Below, piece after piece: positions 55,009-64,000 of a DNA stretch of 64,000 nucleotides. The DNA is from Flaveria trinervia (taxonomy: Eukaryota > Streptophyta > Magnoliopsida > Asterales > Asteraceae). The first letter of the stretch is position 1, and every line of letters starts with the position of its first letter. The stretch is from the NCBI GenBank assembly GCA_025506515.1, contig CM046443.1, positions 24,532,724-24,596,723 of the forward strand. The letters run 5' to 3'. Made by a program: the position numbers and the translations under genes. The notes under the pieces are model-generated. The model was given only the letters and a program-made list of their open reading frames with translations, did not search any database and was not told the DNA's origin.

Positions 55009-57491
55009 TCATTTCTCAAACAATCGTGGGTAATGTTGTTTCATCTCCTCTTTAGTCTCCTACGTAGACTCAAAACCCTTCCTATGCTTCCATTGTACTC
55101 GCATAAGAGGAACCACTTTATTCCTTAACCTCTTTTCTTTACGAACAATGATCGCCACTGGTTGCTCCAAATTATTGAGCCGTTCATCTACTTCGATATC
55201 CTCCAGTGGTACAACCATATCTTCATCTACTAAGCACTTTCTCAGATGAGATACATGGAATATCAGGTGAATCCCACTTAACTCATCTGGTAACTCTAGT
55301 CTATAGGCCACCTCCCCTACTCGAGCAATGATTTGGAAAGGCCCAATGTACCTTGGGCCCAACTTGCCGCATTTTATGAACCGAATGATACCTTTCCAAG
55401 GTGAGACCTTCAAGATGACTCTCTCACCCACTTGGAACTCAATTGGTCTACGTCTCTTATCAGCATACGACTTTTGCCTATCTTTAGCTGCCTTCATAAA
55501 GGCCTTGATCCTTCCCAGCTTCTCAGTCGTAGCCTCGACCACCTCGACGCTCTCTAGTTCCTTTTGGCCGATATCACCCCAACACATGGTTGTTCTATAT
55601 CTCCTCCCGTATAGCATCTCATAATGGGGCATACTAATGCTGGCATGATAACTATTGTTATATGAGACCTCAACTAACGGTAAGTGGTCATCCAACTTCC
55701 TTCAAAATCAATGACACATGCCCGAAGCCTATCTTTCAATGTCTGAATAGTCCTTTCCAACTGACTATCTGTCTGAGGATGATAAGCCGTGCTGATATGT
55801 AACCTCATCCCCATCGTATCATGGCATTTATTCCAAAATTTAGATGTAAACCGGGTGTCACGATCAGACACAATCCCCATGACGAGTTACAATTTCTTTA
55901 ATAAATAGATCTGCCAACCTCTCAGATGAATATGTCTCGCGGATTGGTAGGAAGTGAGCACTCTTCGTCAAATGGTCCACAATCACCCAAATGGCATCAT
56001 ACCTTCGCGCGATACGCGGTATTTTCGTTATAAAGTCCATGGTGATGTGCTTCCACTTGCACTCCGGTATATCCAAAGGTTGGATCTTGCCATATGGCTT
56101 TTGGTGCTCAGCCTTCACTTGTAAACAAGTAAGGCATTTACGCACATACTCCACCATATCACGCTTCATACCCGCCCATCAATAATCATTCTTCATGTCT
56201 TGGTACTTCTTCGTAGCACCGGGATGAATAGAGTACCGATTCTTATGAGCTTCATCCATACTTTTCACGCGTAGATCCCTAAAACGAGGAATCCACATCC
56301 ACCCGAATCGGGTGCTAACACCGAGTGTGTTTTCACCCAGATCCGCAACGAGGCCTCTTATTCTTTTGGAGTTAAGATGATCTTCTTTCAACACTCATCT
56401 TCAAACTCCTTGAGTTGCTTCATCACACCAGAGGTCATGATCAACTGGTATGCCTTCACCCGAATCAGCTCAGGTCTTTTTTTTCGGCTAAGGGCATCTG
56501 CCACCATGTTGGCTTTGCCCGGATGGTAATGGATCTCGTAATCATAGTCCTCTATGAGATCTAACCATATCGTTTTCCTCATGTTTAAGTCTTTCTGCTC
56601 GCAGAAGTACTTCAAGCTCTTATGGTCAGTGAATATGGTGCACTTCGTCCCATACAGATAGTGCCTCCATATCTTTAACGCAAAGACCACAGCTATTAGC
56701 TCCAAGTCATGAGTAAGATAATTATCCTCATGAACCTTCAGTTGTCAGGATGCGTAGGCTATAACCTTTCCCTCTGCATCAACTCACATCCCAACCCGGA
56801 GTAGGAAGCATCTGAATAAACCACCAAATCTTCATTTCCATAACAACAAAAAAGGATTTTGAGTCAACCTCGCCTTCTCTTGGGCTTGACCCCATACAAA
56901 ATTTAGATTTTTTCAGGTTAACTTGGTCAGTGGAGAAGCAATCTTAGAGAAGCCTTGAATGAATCTCCTATAATAGCCCGCCAACCCAAGAACCTACGAT
57001 TCTCGGATGGCGTCTTCGGAGACTTCCATTGCATCACCGCCTCCACCTTTGCCAGGTCTACCATAATCCCCTCGAGATTCACTACATGACCCAAAACTGA
57101 ACCTCACACAACCAAAATGCGCACTTGGAGAATTTGGCATACAACTTCTCCCTTCTCAACGTCTCCAACACCTCTCGAATGTGACCAGCATGCTCATTCT
57201 CACTCTTATAAAAAATCAGGATATCATCAATAAACACAATCACTGATTTATCCAATATCGGCTGACACACTCATTCAACAAGTCCATAAAAGAAGCTAAC
57301 GCATTGGTCAAACCAAAAGACACAACAAGAAACTCGTAATGTCCATAGCGCGTGCAAAAAGCTGTTTTGGGAATATCATGCTCTTTCACCTTCAACTGAT
57401 GGTAACCAGATCGAAGGTCTATCCTCGAGAACCAACTGGCACCTTGGAGCTGATTAAACAAATCATCAATTCTCGGTAAGGGGTACCGATT
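55009..57491 (-). pseudogene. Gypsy-2 pol: RT, RNase H, integrase with chromodomain-like tail
   Basis: Reading leftwards: RT (RYPLPRIDDLFNQLQ, GYHQLKVKEHDIPKT, catalytic FIDD near 57235), RNase H (56705-56388: FTDHKSLKYFCEQKD, MVADALSRKKRPE), integrase zinc region (HKNRYSIHPGATKK and KCLTC, complete HHCC), catalytic D (MDFITKIP), D (SDRDTRFTS) and E (QLERTIQTLKD). The tail has GPFQIIARVGEVAYRLELP and VVPLMRVQWKHRKG, ending RLFEK with TGA at 55011-55009. Frameshifts near 57090, 56750, 56180 and 55870 interrupt it. It is better preserved than Gypsy-1 and belongs to the same family. Confidence 0.9.
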
Positions 57492-57868
57492 TGTGAAATC
57501 CGTCACCACAAGCTCCATCAATTAACGTGGTTTCCGTTAACTATTTCCTTGATCGTTCATACCTTATCCATATAAGCTATTCCTGGGGATATTAAACTTG
57601 CTTTATCATCTTTATGCTTGTGCTATCGTCGAATCGTATGCTGCGCTTAAAACTTTTACAAATTCCATCACCGTTATCCCTAAATATACCGATTTTATAT
57701 AATATTATTTTCATTAATAAAACCATTTTTAAGTTACCAATTATCATTAAATACATTTTTATCATCAATATAACTAGTCTATTAAAGTCGTTTTCAACCG
57801 AAACAAATTTAGGAAACTCGGGGGTTAAGTGCAGGGACTAAATGTGCCTTTTTCCAAACTTGGCCTGG

Positions 57869-57881
57869 GTATATAAACCCT
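57869..57881 (+). promoter_or_regulatory. Gypsy-3 LTR TATA box
   Basis: GGTATATAAACCC, followed by a pyrimidine-rich stretch (CTTCATCTTATTC...) typical of a start region. Confidence 0.65.
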
Positions 57882-58259
57882 ATTTTCCAGCCCTAGCCCC
57901 ATTCTTCATCTTATTCTTCTTCATTCTCTTCTTCACTTTCATCTTCTTCCTTGCACCAAAACCGCCCCGTTTGGTCACGTTTTCGTCGTCTAGACTTCGA
58001 CTACAACCGATTCTACCCAATTCTTGCAGGTAGACAACCTTAGTTGTCCCTTTTCTTGCCTTTTCACTGCTATCCACTTAGGGTTTCGGGTGTTCGGGTC
58101 CAACCCGAACACATGTGGTCGCGTGGGTGCGTGTGATGTCTTTCTGCATGTTCTTCTTGTTTATGTATATTAGTAGAGTGTTTCTGGAAGTCCTTGTTGT
58201 GTAAAACTCGTGCTCAGAGCCGCCGAAGGCCGCTCTGCATAGCTACAATCGCGAATCTG

Positions 58260-58720
58260 CCATTCTGGTGACTGGATCTGTCATGCGACTGAGCCATGCG
58301 ACTGGGTGAGTCCTGCGACGGAGTCGTGGGACTGTGTCATTCGGACGACTGAGTTGTGCGACTGGGTATGTCGTGCGACTGAGTCGTGCGATCGAATGAA
58401 TGTGTGCGATTGAGTCAATGCGGATTAGTGTATGCATGCGATTGAGTCTGCGACCGAATGAATGTGTGTGATTGTGCGTGTATCGCACGACTGAAGGCCA
58501 ATCGTACGAATGGAGGTTCAATCCTACGAATGAAGCTATATATACGAATGAAGGTTGATTCGTGCGTATGGAGGTTGAGTCGTGTGATTGGGTGCTTTAG
58601 GGTACGACTGAATGCCAGTCGCATGAATGAGGTTCAATCGTACGAATGAAGCTGATTCATACGAATGAGGTTGATTCGTGCAAATGGAGTGTTGAGTTGT
58701 GCGTCTGGTCCTGTCGTGTG
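58260..58720. repeat. Degenerate minisatellite in the Gypsy-3 LTR
   Basis: Imperfect units of the types GTGCGACTGAGTC and CGTACGAATGAAG, about 13-20 bp, fill 460 bp downstream of the TATA box. Short frames across it are repeat-derived. Confidence 0.85.
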
Positions 58721-60066
58721 ATTGAAGCTGCTGTGTGTGTGAATTTCCTTCTTGAATGTCGTGTGACGATGAGGTAATATCAACACAGTTGCCATTGCTC
58801 AACCATAAGATTAAAGTCACCGCTATCAAGGCTACAAATACTATTCCAAATCAAATCAACCTAACATTTTACAATTATCAACAACCGATTTGTGACTACT
58901 AATATCTAACAAAAACTTCTTTTATAACAAGGGAACTTTTACACAATATCACTAGCAATGGTGACGGTTTCTAGTACTTGGATCTACATAAGATCTAATA
59001 CGTGTGTCAGCTTGTGTGTGTTACACGCGACCGAACCGATACAACCCGAATCGACTGAACATTACTATGTACTTTAAACATATCATTAATGCTTTACAAT
59101 AACTATCAATAGGTGTTTGACCATTCATTGCATACAACACTTGGGAAATATTGATCATTCGTACGTGAGTTTCGTGGCCCCTTTTTATGCTTATACAAAT
59201 TTTCAATCATTTACAAACTTGGGGGAAAAGTATACTCACCCATTTTCATTGTTCTGTACAACTTATATATAATTTATATACTTGGAATCAAGGTGTTACT
59301 GTTTTGTGAGTACTTATCTAATACATGCTTGAGTTCGTTGTGTGGTACTTTCTATACAACCATTTAATTGCAGTGTGAGAACCGACGGATAGGTATTGGT
59401 AGTACTACCAGGTTGACACCCCCACCCTTGTTTGTTGGTATACTAGTTAGTACCACAGTAACCAGGAACGAGCCTTAGGTGAATATATTCCGACAAGATT
59501 CTGTGTGTACATCGTTAGGTTTGGTTGTAAAGCTCATGTCATGTGATTTTGCTTACTTATAACTGTATTCATGGTATTCCACAACAATTATTATACAACA
59601 TCAATTACTTATTTACAATTTAAACCTGCGAGCTCACCAACAATTTTGTTGACCATTTTGAGCATATCTTTTCAGGTGACAATGCTAATTGAAGATCTAG
59701 GTTTGCTGCCTTAGTGGAGACCCTAGGATGCATTTTGGAACTAAACATACTTAACGAACATTATCTTTCGGAACATTGTTGTTGTCTGCTCTAAACAACA
59801 TCATACTTTTGATACTTGTTGCCGGTTGTGGGAATACATTACAATGTTATCATCTTTGTTTATGTGAATCATCTAACATGTTTATGCTTATGGCTATGTT
59901 GTCGTGAATATTGACTAAACACGACACAAGTCTCCTTTGTTTCGGGTGTTGTCATGACACACTTGTCATCATTTATTACATTGCATCTCTATTGCTTACC
60001 ATGTGTTATGACGATCCCGTCTCGTTACATCCCCGTGTTTCCGCTCTTAGCGGGGGTGTGACAGAC

Positions 60067-60079
60067 TGGTATCAGAGCC
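60067..60079 (+). promoter_or_regulatory. Gypsy-3 primer-binding site
   Basis: TGGTATCAGAGCC, three bases after the LTR end. Confidence 0.88.
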
Positions 60080-60662
60080 ATTGGTTATAGAGAATTAGGC
60101 AATTCACTTGACCTAGACTAGAATCTAGGAACCTTCATGTAGATTTGCATGCTAGGATCTATGTGCATTTTATATCTCATGTATGTGTTCCTCTTTACTT
60201 GATTCATTTATCTATCTACCTTGTGATCTTTTCACCCTATGAGAGAGCCCTTGTGCTCACTCTTTATGGGATGCTTCTATCAAATCTTCCGTTTCCTCAG
60301 CGCACTAAGTTGTTTTATCAAATCTAGGTATTAAACCCGAAGAGATCTTCATAGATCATGCTATTGCACTCGACCATGGACACTGGGAATTACCCTGAGG
60401 AGGTGATGTCTGAAACCTCTAAAGAGGAGGATATAGACAACCTTCGCTAGACTAACATGATTATATGCATGGTTTGCAATTATTATGATGGATTACTATT
60501 GGAACAGTACCTATACATGGTGTGAGAACTACACGACTTATAGCGATTTATGGTAACAACAAGTGGGATATTAACTTGGAATGCTAGATTTTGATGAGTG
60601 GTATTGATAATATACCTTGAAATGGTTAAAGCTTATGTGTTTACTACTTCTATGATTAGAAA

Positions 60663-61925
60663 ATGCCACCTCGAAGAGTTACCCGCAACAACAGTGGCGG
60701 AAGTGAAGCCCCGAGGGGCAGAGGTAGAGGCAGAGGTAGAGCACCAAGAACAAGTGATGTCCTTGGCAGCAACAATCACGGAACTGGAAACACTGACATG
60801 GCAGCTCTAATCGTTCAACAGCTGGCCGCACTGATTCCGACTATTGTGGCCCAAGTGAGTGATGCTCTTCAGAATCACCACCCCCACGGGGATGGTGGCA
60901 ATGATAATGAGGATAATGGGAACCCGACTGGGAACGAGAGTAACCAGGAGACCGGGAATGGTGGTACAGCCGGTAATCAGACCGGGGTTGTTAATGATAG
61001 AAAGGGGTGTTCGTACAAGGAGTTTGTGGCCTGCAAACCGAAAGAGTTTGATGGAAAAGGTGGACCTATAGCCCTGGCCAGATGGGTTGACAAAATGGAG
61101 GCAGCGATTGAAATCAGTGAGTGCCTCGACAGCTAGAAAATCAAGTATGTCACGTGCTCACTACAGGGCAAGGCAATAACTTGGTGGAACACTCAGGTTT
61201 AGGCTAGGGGAAGAGAATCAGCGATGCAAATGTCATAGGATGAGTTTAAGGCCTTAATCACCGAGGAATACTGCCCCCTCAATGAGATGCAGAAACTGGA
61301 GCATGAATTCTGGAATCATGCTATGGTGGGGGCTGGGCACGCAGCTTACCCTAACCGTTTTCATGAGTTGGCAAGATTGGTTCCACATCTGGTCACTCCG
61401 GAATCAAAGAGGATTGAGAGGTATATTTGGGGACTTGTGCCTCAAATCGGAGCGATGGTAACAGCAGCTGCTCCTCCTATGATTCAGAGCACAATTCTGA
61501 AGGCTGGCGCTCTAACTGATGAGATGGTGAGAATAGGGATATTGGTGAGGGGAGTAGAGAAAAGAAAGGATGTTGGGGAAACGAGTCGGTCGAGTGCCTG
61601 GAGATTTGACAAAAGGGCCAAGACAACCAGAAATTTTGTGGCCGTAACATAGGGCAAGAAAGAGTATGTTGGGCCGCACCCAAAATGTGATAGGTGCAAC
61701 TTCCATCATCCCCCAGCAATGCTGTGCCGGGTGTGCGTGAACTGTAGATGCCCGGGGCATCTAGCAAAAGACTGCAGAACGACACCGAATCTGGTGGCAC
61801 TGGTCAACGCGGTTAACCCCGCTGGGAATGCCAGAGGCTGTTATGAGTGTGGAAGCCCTGAACACAATAGAAACATGTGCCCAGACTGAATCGGGCATCG
61901 GGTCAACAAGGGAACAACCAGCAAC
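60663..61925 (+). pseudogene. Gypsy-3 gag
   Basis: Start ATG 60663 (MPPRRVTRNNSGGSEAPRG), an Arg/Gly-rich head and an Asn/Gly-rich linker. The capsid (retrotrans_gag) follows: FDGKGGPIALARWVDKMEAA, TCSLQGKAITWWNTQV, FHELARLVPHLVTPESKRIE, YIWGLVPQIGAMV. Then come basic residues and three Cys/His motifs at about 61690-61890: CDRCNFHH, CVNCRCPGHLAKDC and CYECGSPEHNRNMC, the last two full CX2CX4HX4C. In-frame stops occur near 61134, 61200, 61240 and 61650. The capsid block here shows what is missing from Gypsy-1 gag. Confidence 0.9.
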
Positions 61926-62026
61926 TGGTGATGGCCATAGCTGGAAATCAAGGACTGGCGAATCAAGGAAAACAGCTCGGGGATGTGCATTCGTCACTGG
62001 AGCCAACGATGCCTGTCAGGACCTGA

Positions 62027-62443
62027 ATGTTGTCACGGGTACGCACTTACTCAATAATCACTTCGCATCTATATTATGATACTGGAGCAGACAATAGCTT
62101 TATATCTTCTAAGTTTGTGCAATTGCTTGATTTGAGTCCTAGTAGGCTAGAAACTAGCTACTCTGTAGAAATGGCCAATGGTAGGGTTGTACAGGCTGAT
62201 GAAATCATTAGAAAGTGCTCGTTGATATTGGAGGACCATGCCTTAGATATAGACTTGATACCATTTGAGTTCAGAAGTTTTGACGAGATTGTGGGAATGG
62301 ATTGGTTGTCAAAACACAGAGCTGAGATTGTCTATCGGGACAAAGTATTACATATCCCCATGTCAAACAGGGAGGTACTCAGAATTCAAGGAGAACGACC
62401 GGGAAGAAACATAAAGCCTATCTCCTGCTTAAAAGCACACTGA
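62027..62443 (+). pseudogene. Gypsy-3 protease region
   Basis: Aspartic protease with YDTGADNSFIS (DTG catalytic triplet intact, near 62078-62110) and the downstream FDEIVGMDWLSKHRAEIVY flap-side motif. It sits after a frameshift relative to gag and ends in a stop at 62441-62443, before the RT. Confidence 0.87.
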
Positions 62444-62459
62444 AGTTTACGAAAATAGT

Positions 62460-64000
62460 GTTACGCTTTTCTGGCTCATGTGGTAGAAAAGAAGGAAGAA
62501 GCGAGGAAATTGGTAGATATTCTAGTAGTTCAGGACTACCCAGATGTATTCCTGATGACTTGTCTGGCTTGCCTCCTCCATGACAGGTGGAATTTCGTAT
62601 AGAGTTGATTCCTGGAGCTACACCGTGGCAAAGTCGCCCTATCGGCTAGCGCCATAAAAAATGCAAGAATTATCCAGTCAATTACAGGAACTACTGGAGA
62701 AGGGTTTTATCTGGCCGAGTCACTCACCATGGGGAGCACTGGTATTATTCATCAAAAAGAAAGATGGGTCGTTCCGAATGTGTATCGATTACAGTGAGTT
62801 GAACAAGTTAACCATGAGAAATCAGTATCCTCTCCTCAGGATCGACGATCTGTTTGACCAGCTGCAAGGAGCTTCATATTTCTCCAAGATCGACCTTCGT
62901 TATGGATATCATCAACTAAGGGTTTTCGAGGATGACATACCGAAAACAGCGTTTAGAACTCGTTATGGGCACTATGAGTTCTTGGTCATGCCATTCGGGC
63001 TGACTAACGCACCAGCTGTGTTTATGGACCTAATGAATCGGGTGTGTAAACCTTACTTGGATAAGTTTGTGATCGTATTCATAGAAGATATACTTATCTA
63101 CTCCCGATCGAAAGAGGATCACGAAGAACACCTTCGTGCAATTCTGGAACTGTTACGTGAAGAGAAACTTTTCGCCAAGTTCTCGAAGTGTGAATTCTGG
63201 TTGCGGGAAGTGAAGTTTTTGGGTCATGTGGTTAACGAGGATGGGATTCATGTAGATCCGGTAAGATCGAAGAGGTGAAGAAATGGGATGCACCCCATAC
63301 GTCTTCAGAGATACGACAATTCTTAGGATTGGCCTGGTACTATTGTCATTTAATCACAAATTTTTCAATGATCGCTCAACCGTTAACGTTGTTGACCCAG
63401 AAAGACAAGAAGTTTGATTGGAGACATGCACAAGAACAAACATTCCAAACGTTGAAAGAGAGGTTGTGCAACGCACCGATATTGTCCCTCTTAGACGGAA
63501 CTGACAATTTTGTGGTATACTGCGATGCTTCACATCAAGGATTAGGATGTATACTACTGCAGAAGGATAAGGTTATTACCTACGCTTCGCAACAGCTTAA
63601 GGTGCACGAAAAGAACTATACAACCCATGATTTGGAGTTGGGCGCTGTAGTATTTGCACATAGGATATGGAGGCATTACCTATATGGAACCAAATGCATC
63701 ATCTACATAGATCCTAAGAGTCTCCAACATATCTTGGATCAGAAGGAGTTAATATGCATCAACAACATTGGGTAGAGCTTCTTAGTGACTACGATTGTTA
63801 AATCCGGTATCATCTGGGGAAAGCGAACGTGGTGGCTGATGCTTTAAGCCGCAAAGAACGTGCCAAACCACTACGTGCTCGAGCGTTGGAATTGACGATT
63901 CAAACGAATTTGAAAGCTTAGATCCAAATGCACAAAGTGACACATTGAAAGAAGAAACCTTGCAGGAGAGAAGAATTCCGAGGGTTGGATAAACAAATGA
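62460..64000 (+). pseudogene. Gypsy-3 pol: RT and RNase H, truncated by the window end
   Basis: RT: FIWPSHSPWGALVLFIKKKD, YSELNKLTMRNQYPLLRIDD, GYHQLRVFEDDIPKTAFRTR, PFGLTNAPAVFMDLMNRV. The catalytic box reads FIED (63078-63089) instead of FIDD: GAA at 63084-63086 replaces an Asp codon. The Y of KIDLRYGYHQ also replaces the usual S. RNase H (63275-63775): VVYCDASHQGLGCILLQ, THDLELGAVVFAHRIWRHYL, then, after a frameshift, VADALSRKERAKPLRARA. Frameshifts near 63270 and 63770, stops before 62661 and near 63800. Integrase is outside the window. Confidence 0.88.

Larger units (their letters stand above)
52819..57491 (-). mobile_element. Gypsy-2: gypsy element inserted in the Gypsy-1 3' LTR; 5' half beyond the window
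   Basis: Minus-strand element. The 3' LTR is 54970-52819; pol runs upstream to 57491, where it stops at the codon pair for NR of NRYPLPR because the Gypsy-3 LTR starts at 57492. The left flank 52814-52818 (TCCAT) should be one copy of its TSD. Gag, protease, the start of RT and the 5' LTR should lie right of Gypsy-3. Confidence 0.88.
57492..60063 (+). repeat. Gypsy-3 5' LTR
   Basis: 2572 bp, TGTGAAATCC...GGGTGTGACA. A strong TATA box (GGTATATAAACCC) is at ~57869-57881. A degenerate repeat is at 58260-58720. The start is fixed by the break in Gypsy-2 coding and the end by the primer site. No gene was seen inside. Confidence 0.82.
57492..64000 (+). mobile_element. Gypsy-3: gypsy element inserted in Gypsy-2 RT, running off the right edge
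   Basis: Its 5' LTR begins TGTGAAATCC exactly where the Gypsy-2 RT codons stop, and ends GGGTGTGACA at 60063. The primer site, gag, protease, RT and RNase H follow; integrase and the 3' LTR are outside. The left flank CGATT (57487-57491) should be the TSD copy. Frequent stops show it is inactive. Its RT and LTR differ clearly from Gypsy-1/2, so it is another family. Confidence 0.88.

Overview
This is a plant nuclear window, almost certainly from a large and repeat-rich eudicot genome. The gene content and the style of the retroelements fit a daisy-family (Asteraceae) species, but that taxon is inferred from how familiar the elements look, not shown by the sequence. One host gene is supported. 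It is the 5' part of a minus-strand GUX gene (UDP-glucuronate:xylan alpha-glucuronosyltransferase) at 310..1513, with a signal-anchor exon, one complete intron and a large second exon. The catalytic GT8 exons lie beyond the left edge. Bases 1514..7447 are AT-rich intergenic DNA in which I see no gene.

From 7448 to the right end the window is a nest of LTR retrotransposons that can be taken apart base by base from LTR termini and target-site duplications (TSDs). A short non-autonomous LTR element on the minus strand (7448..~10530) carries a solo Sirevirus-type LTR (8475..9833, TSD ATCTA) whose 13-bp unit has expanded to about 50 copies. It abuts Gypsy-1 (plus strand, ~10531..52818). Copia-1 (plus strand, 12560..48685, TSD TGAAG) is inserted in the Gypsy-1 reverse transcriptase. 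Copia-1 itself holds two minus-strand copia elements: Copia-2 in gag (15484..24391, TSD AGTGA) and Copia-3 in the post-pol ORF (35008..47437, TSD CAGTG). The 3' LTR of Gypsy-1 is interrupted by minus-strand Gypsy-2 (52819..57491), whose RT is interrupted by plus-strand Gypsy-3 (57492 to beyond the right edge).

The three copia elements look like Sireviruses: an iMet-type primer site next to the 5' LTR, a long gag with more than one CCHC knuckle, integrase before RT, and a long extra ORF between pol and the 3' LTR. All three carry families of short inverted repeats shared between LTR and post-pol DNA. Copia-1 uses CCGCATTTG-type arms; Copia-2 and Copia-3 use CAGTAGTT-type arms. Copia-2 is an internally deleted derivative that joins protease directly to the last codons of RNase H. 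The gypsy elements have long LTRs (about 2.2-2.6 kb where measurable) with degenerate GCGCATG/GCGACTG repeats. Gypsy-1 and Gypsy-2 end their integrase with a chromodomain-like tail, as in Tekay-type chromoviruses.

Every retroelement reading frame here is broken by stops, frameshifts or insertions, so none is autonomous as it stands. No tRNA, rRNA or CRISPR feature was found. The most interesting structures are the hairpin arrays, the TATA boxes placed inside palindromes with compensating arms, the expanded minisatellite in the solo LTR, and the triplicated zinc knuckle of Copia-1.
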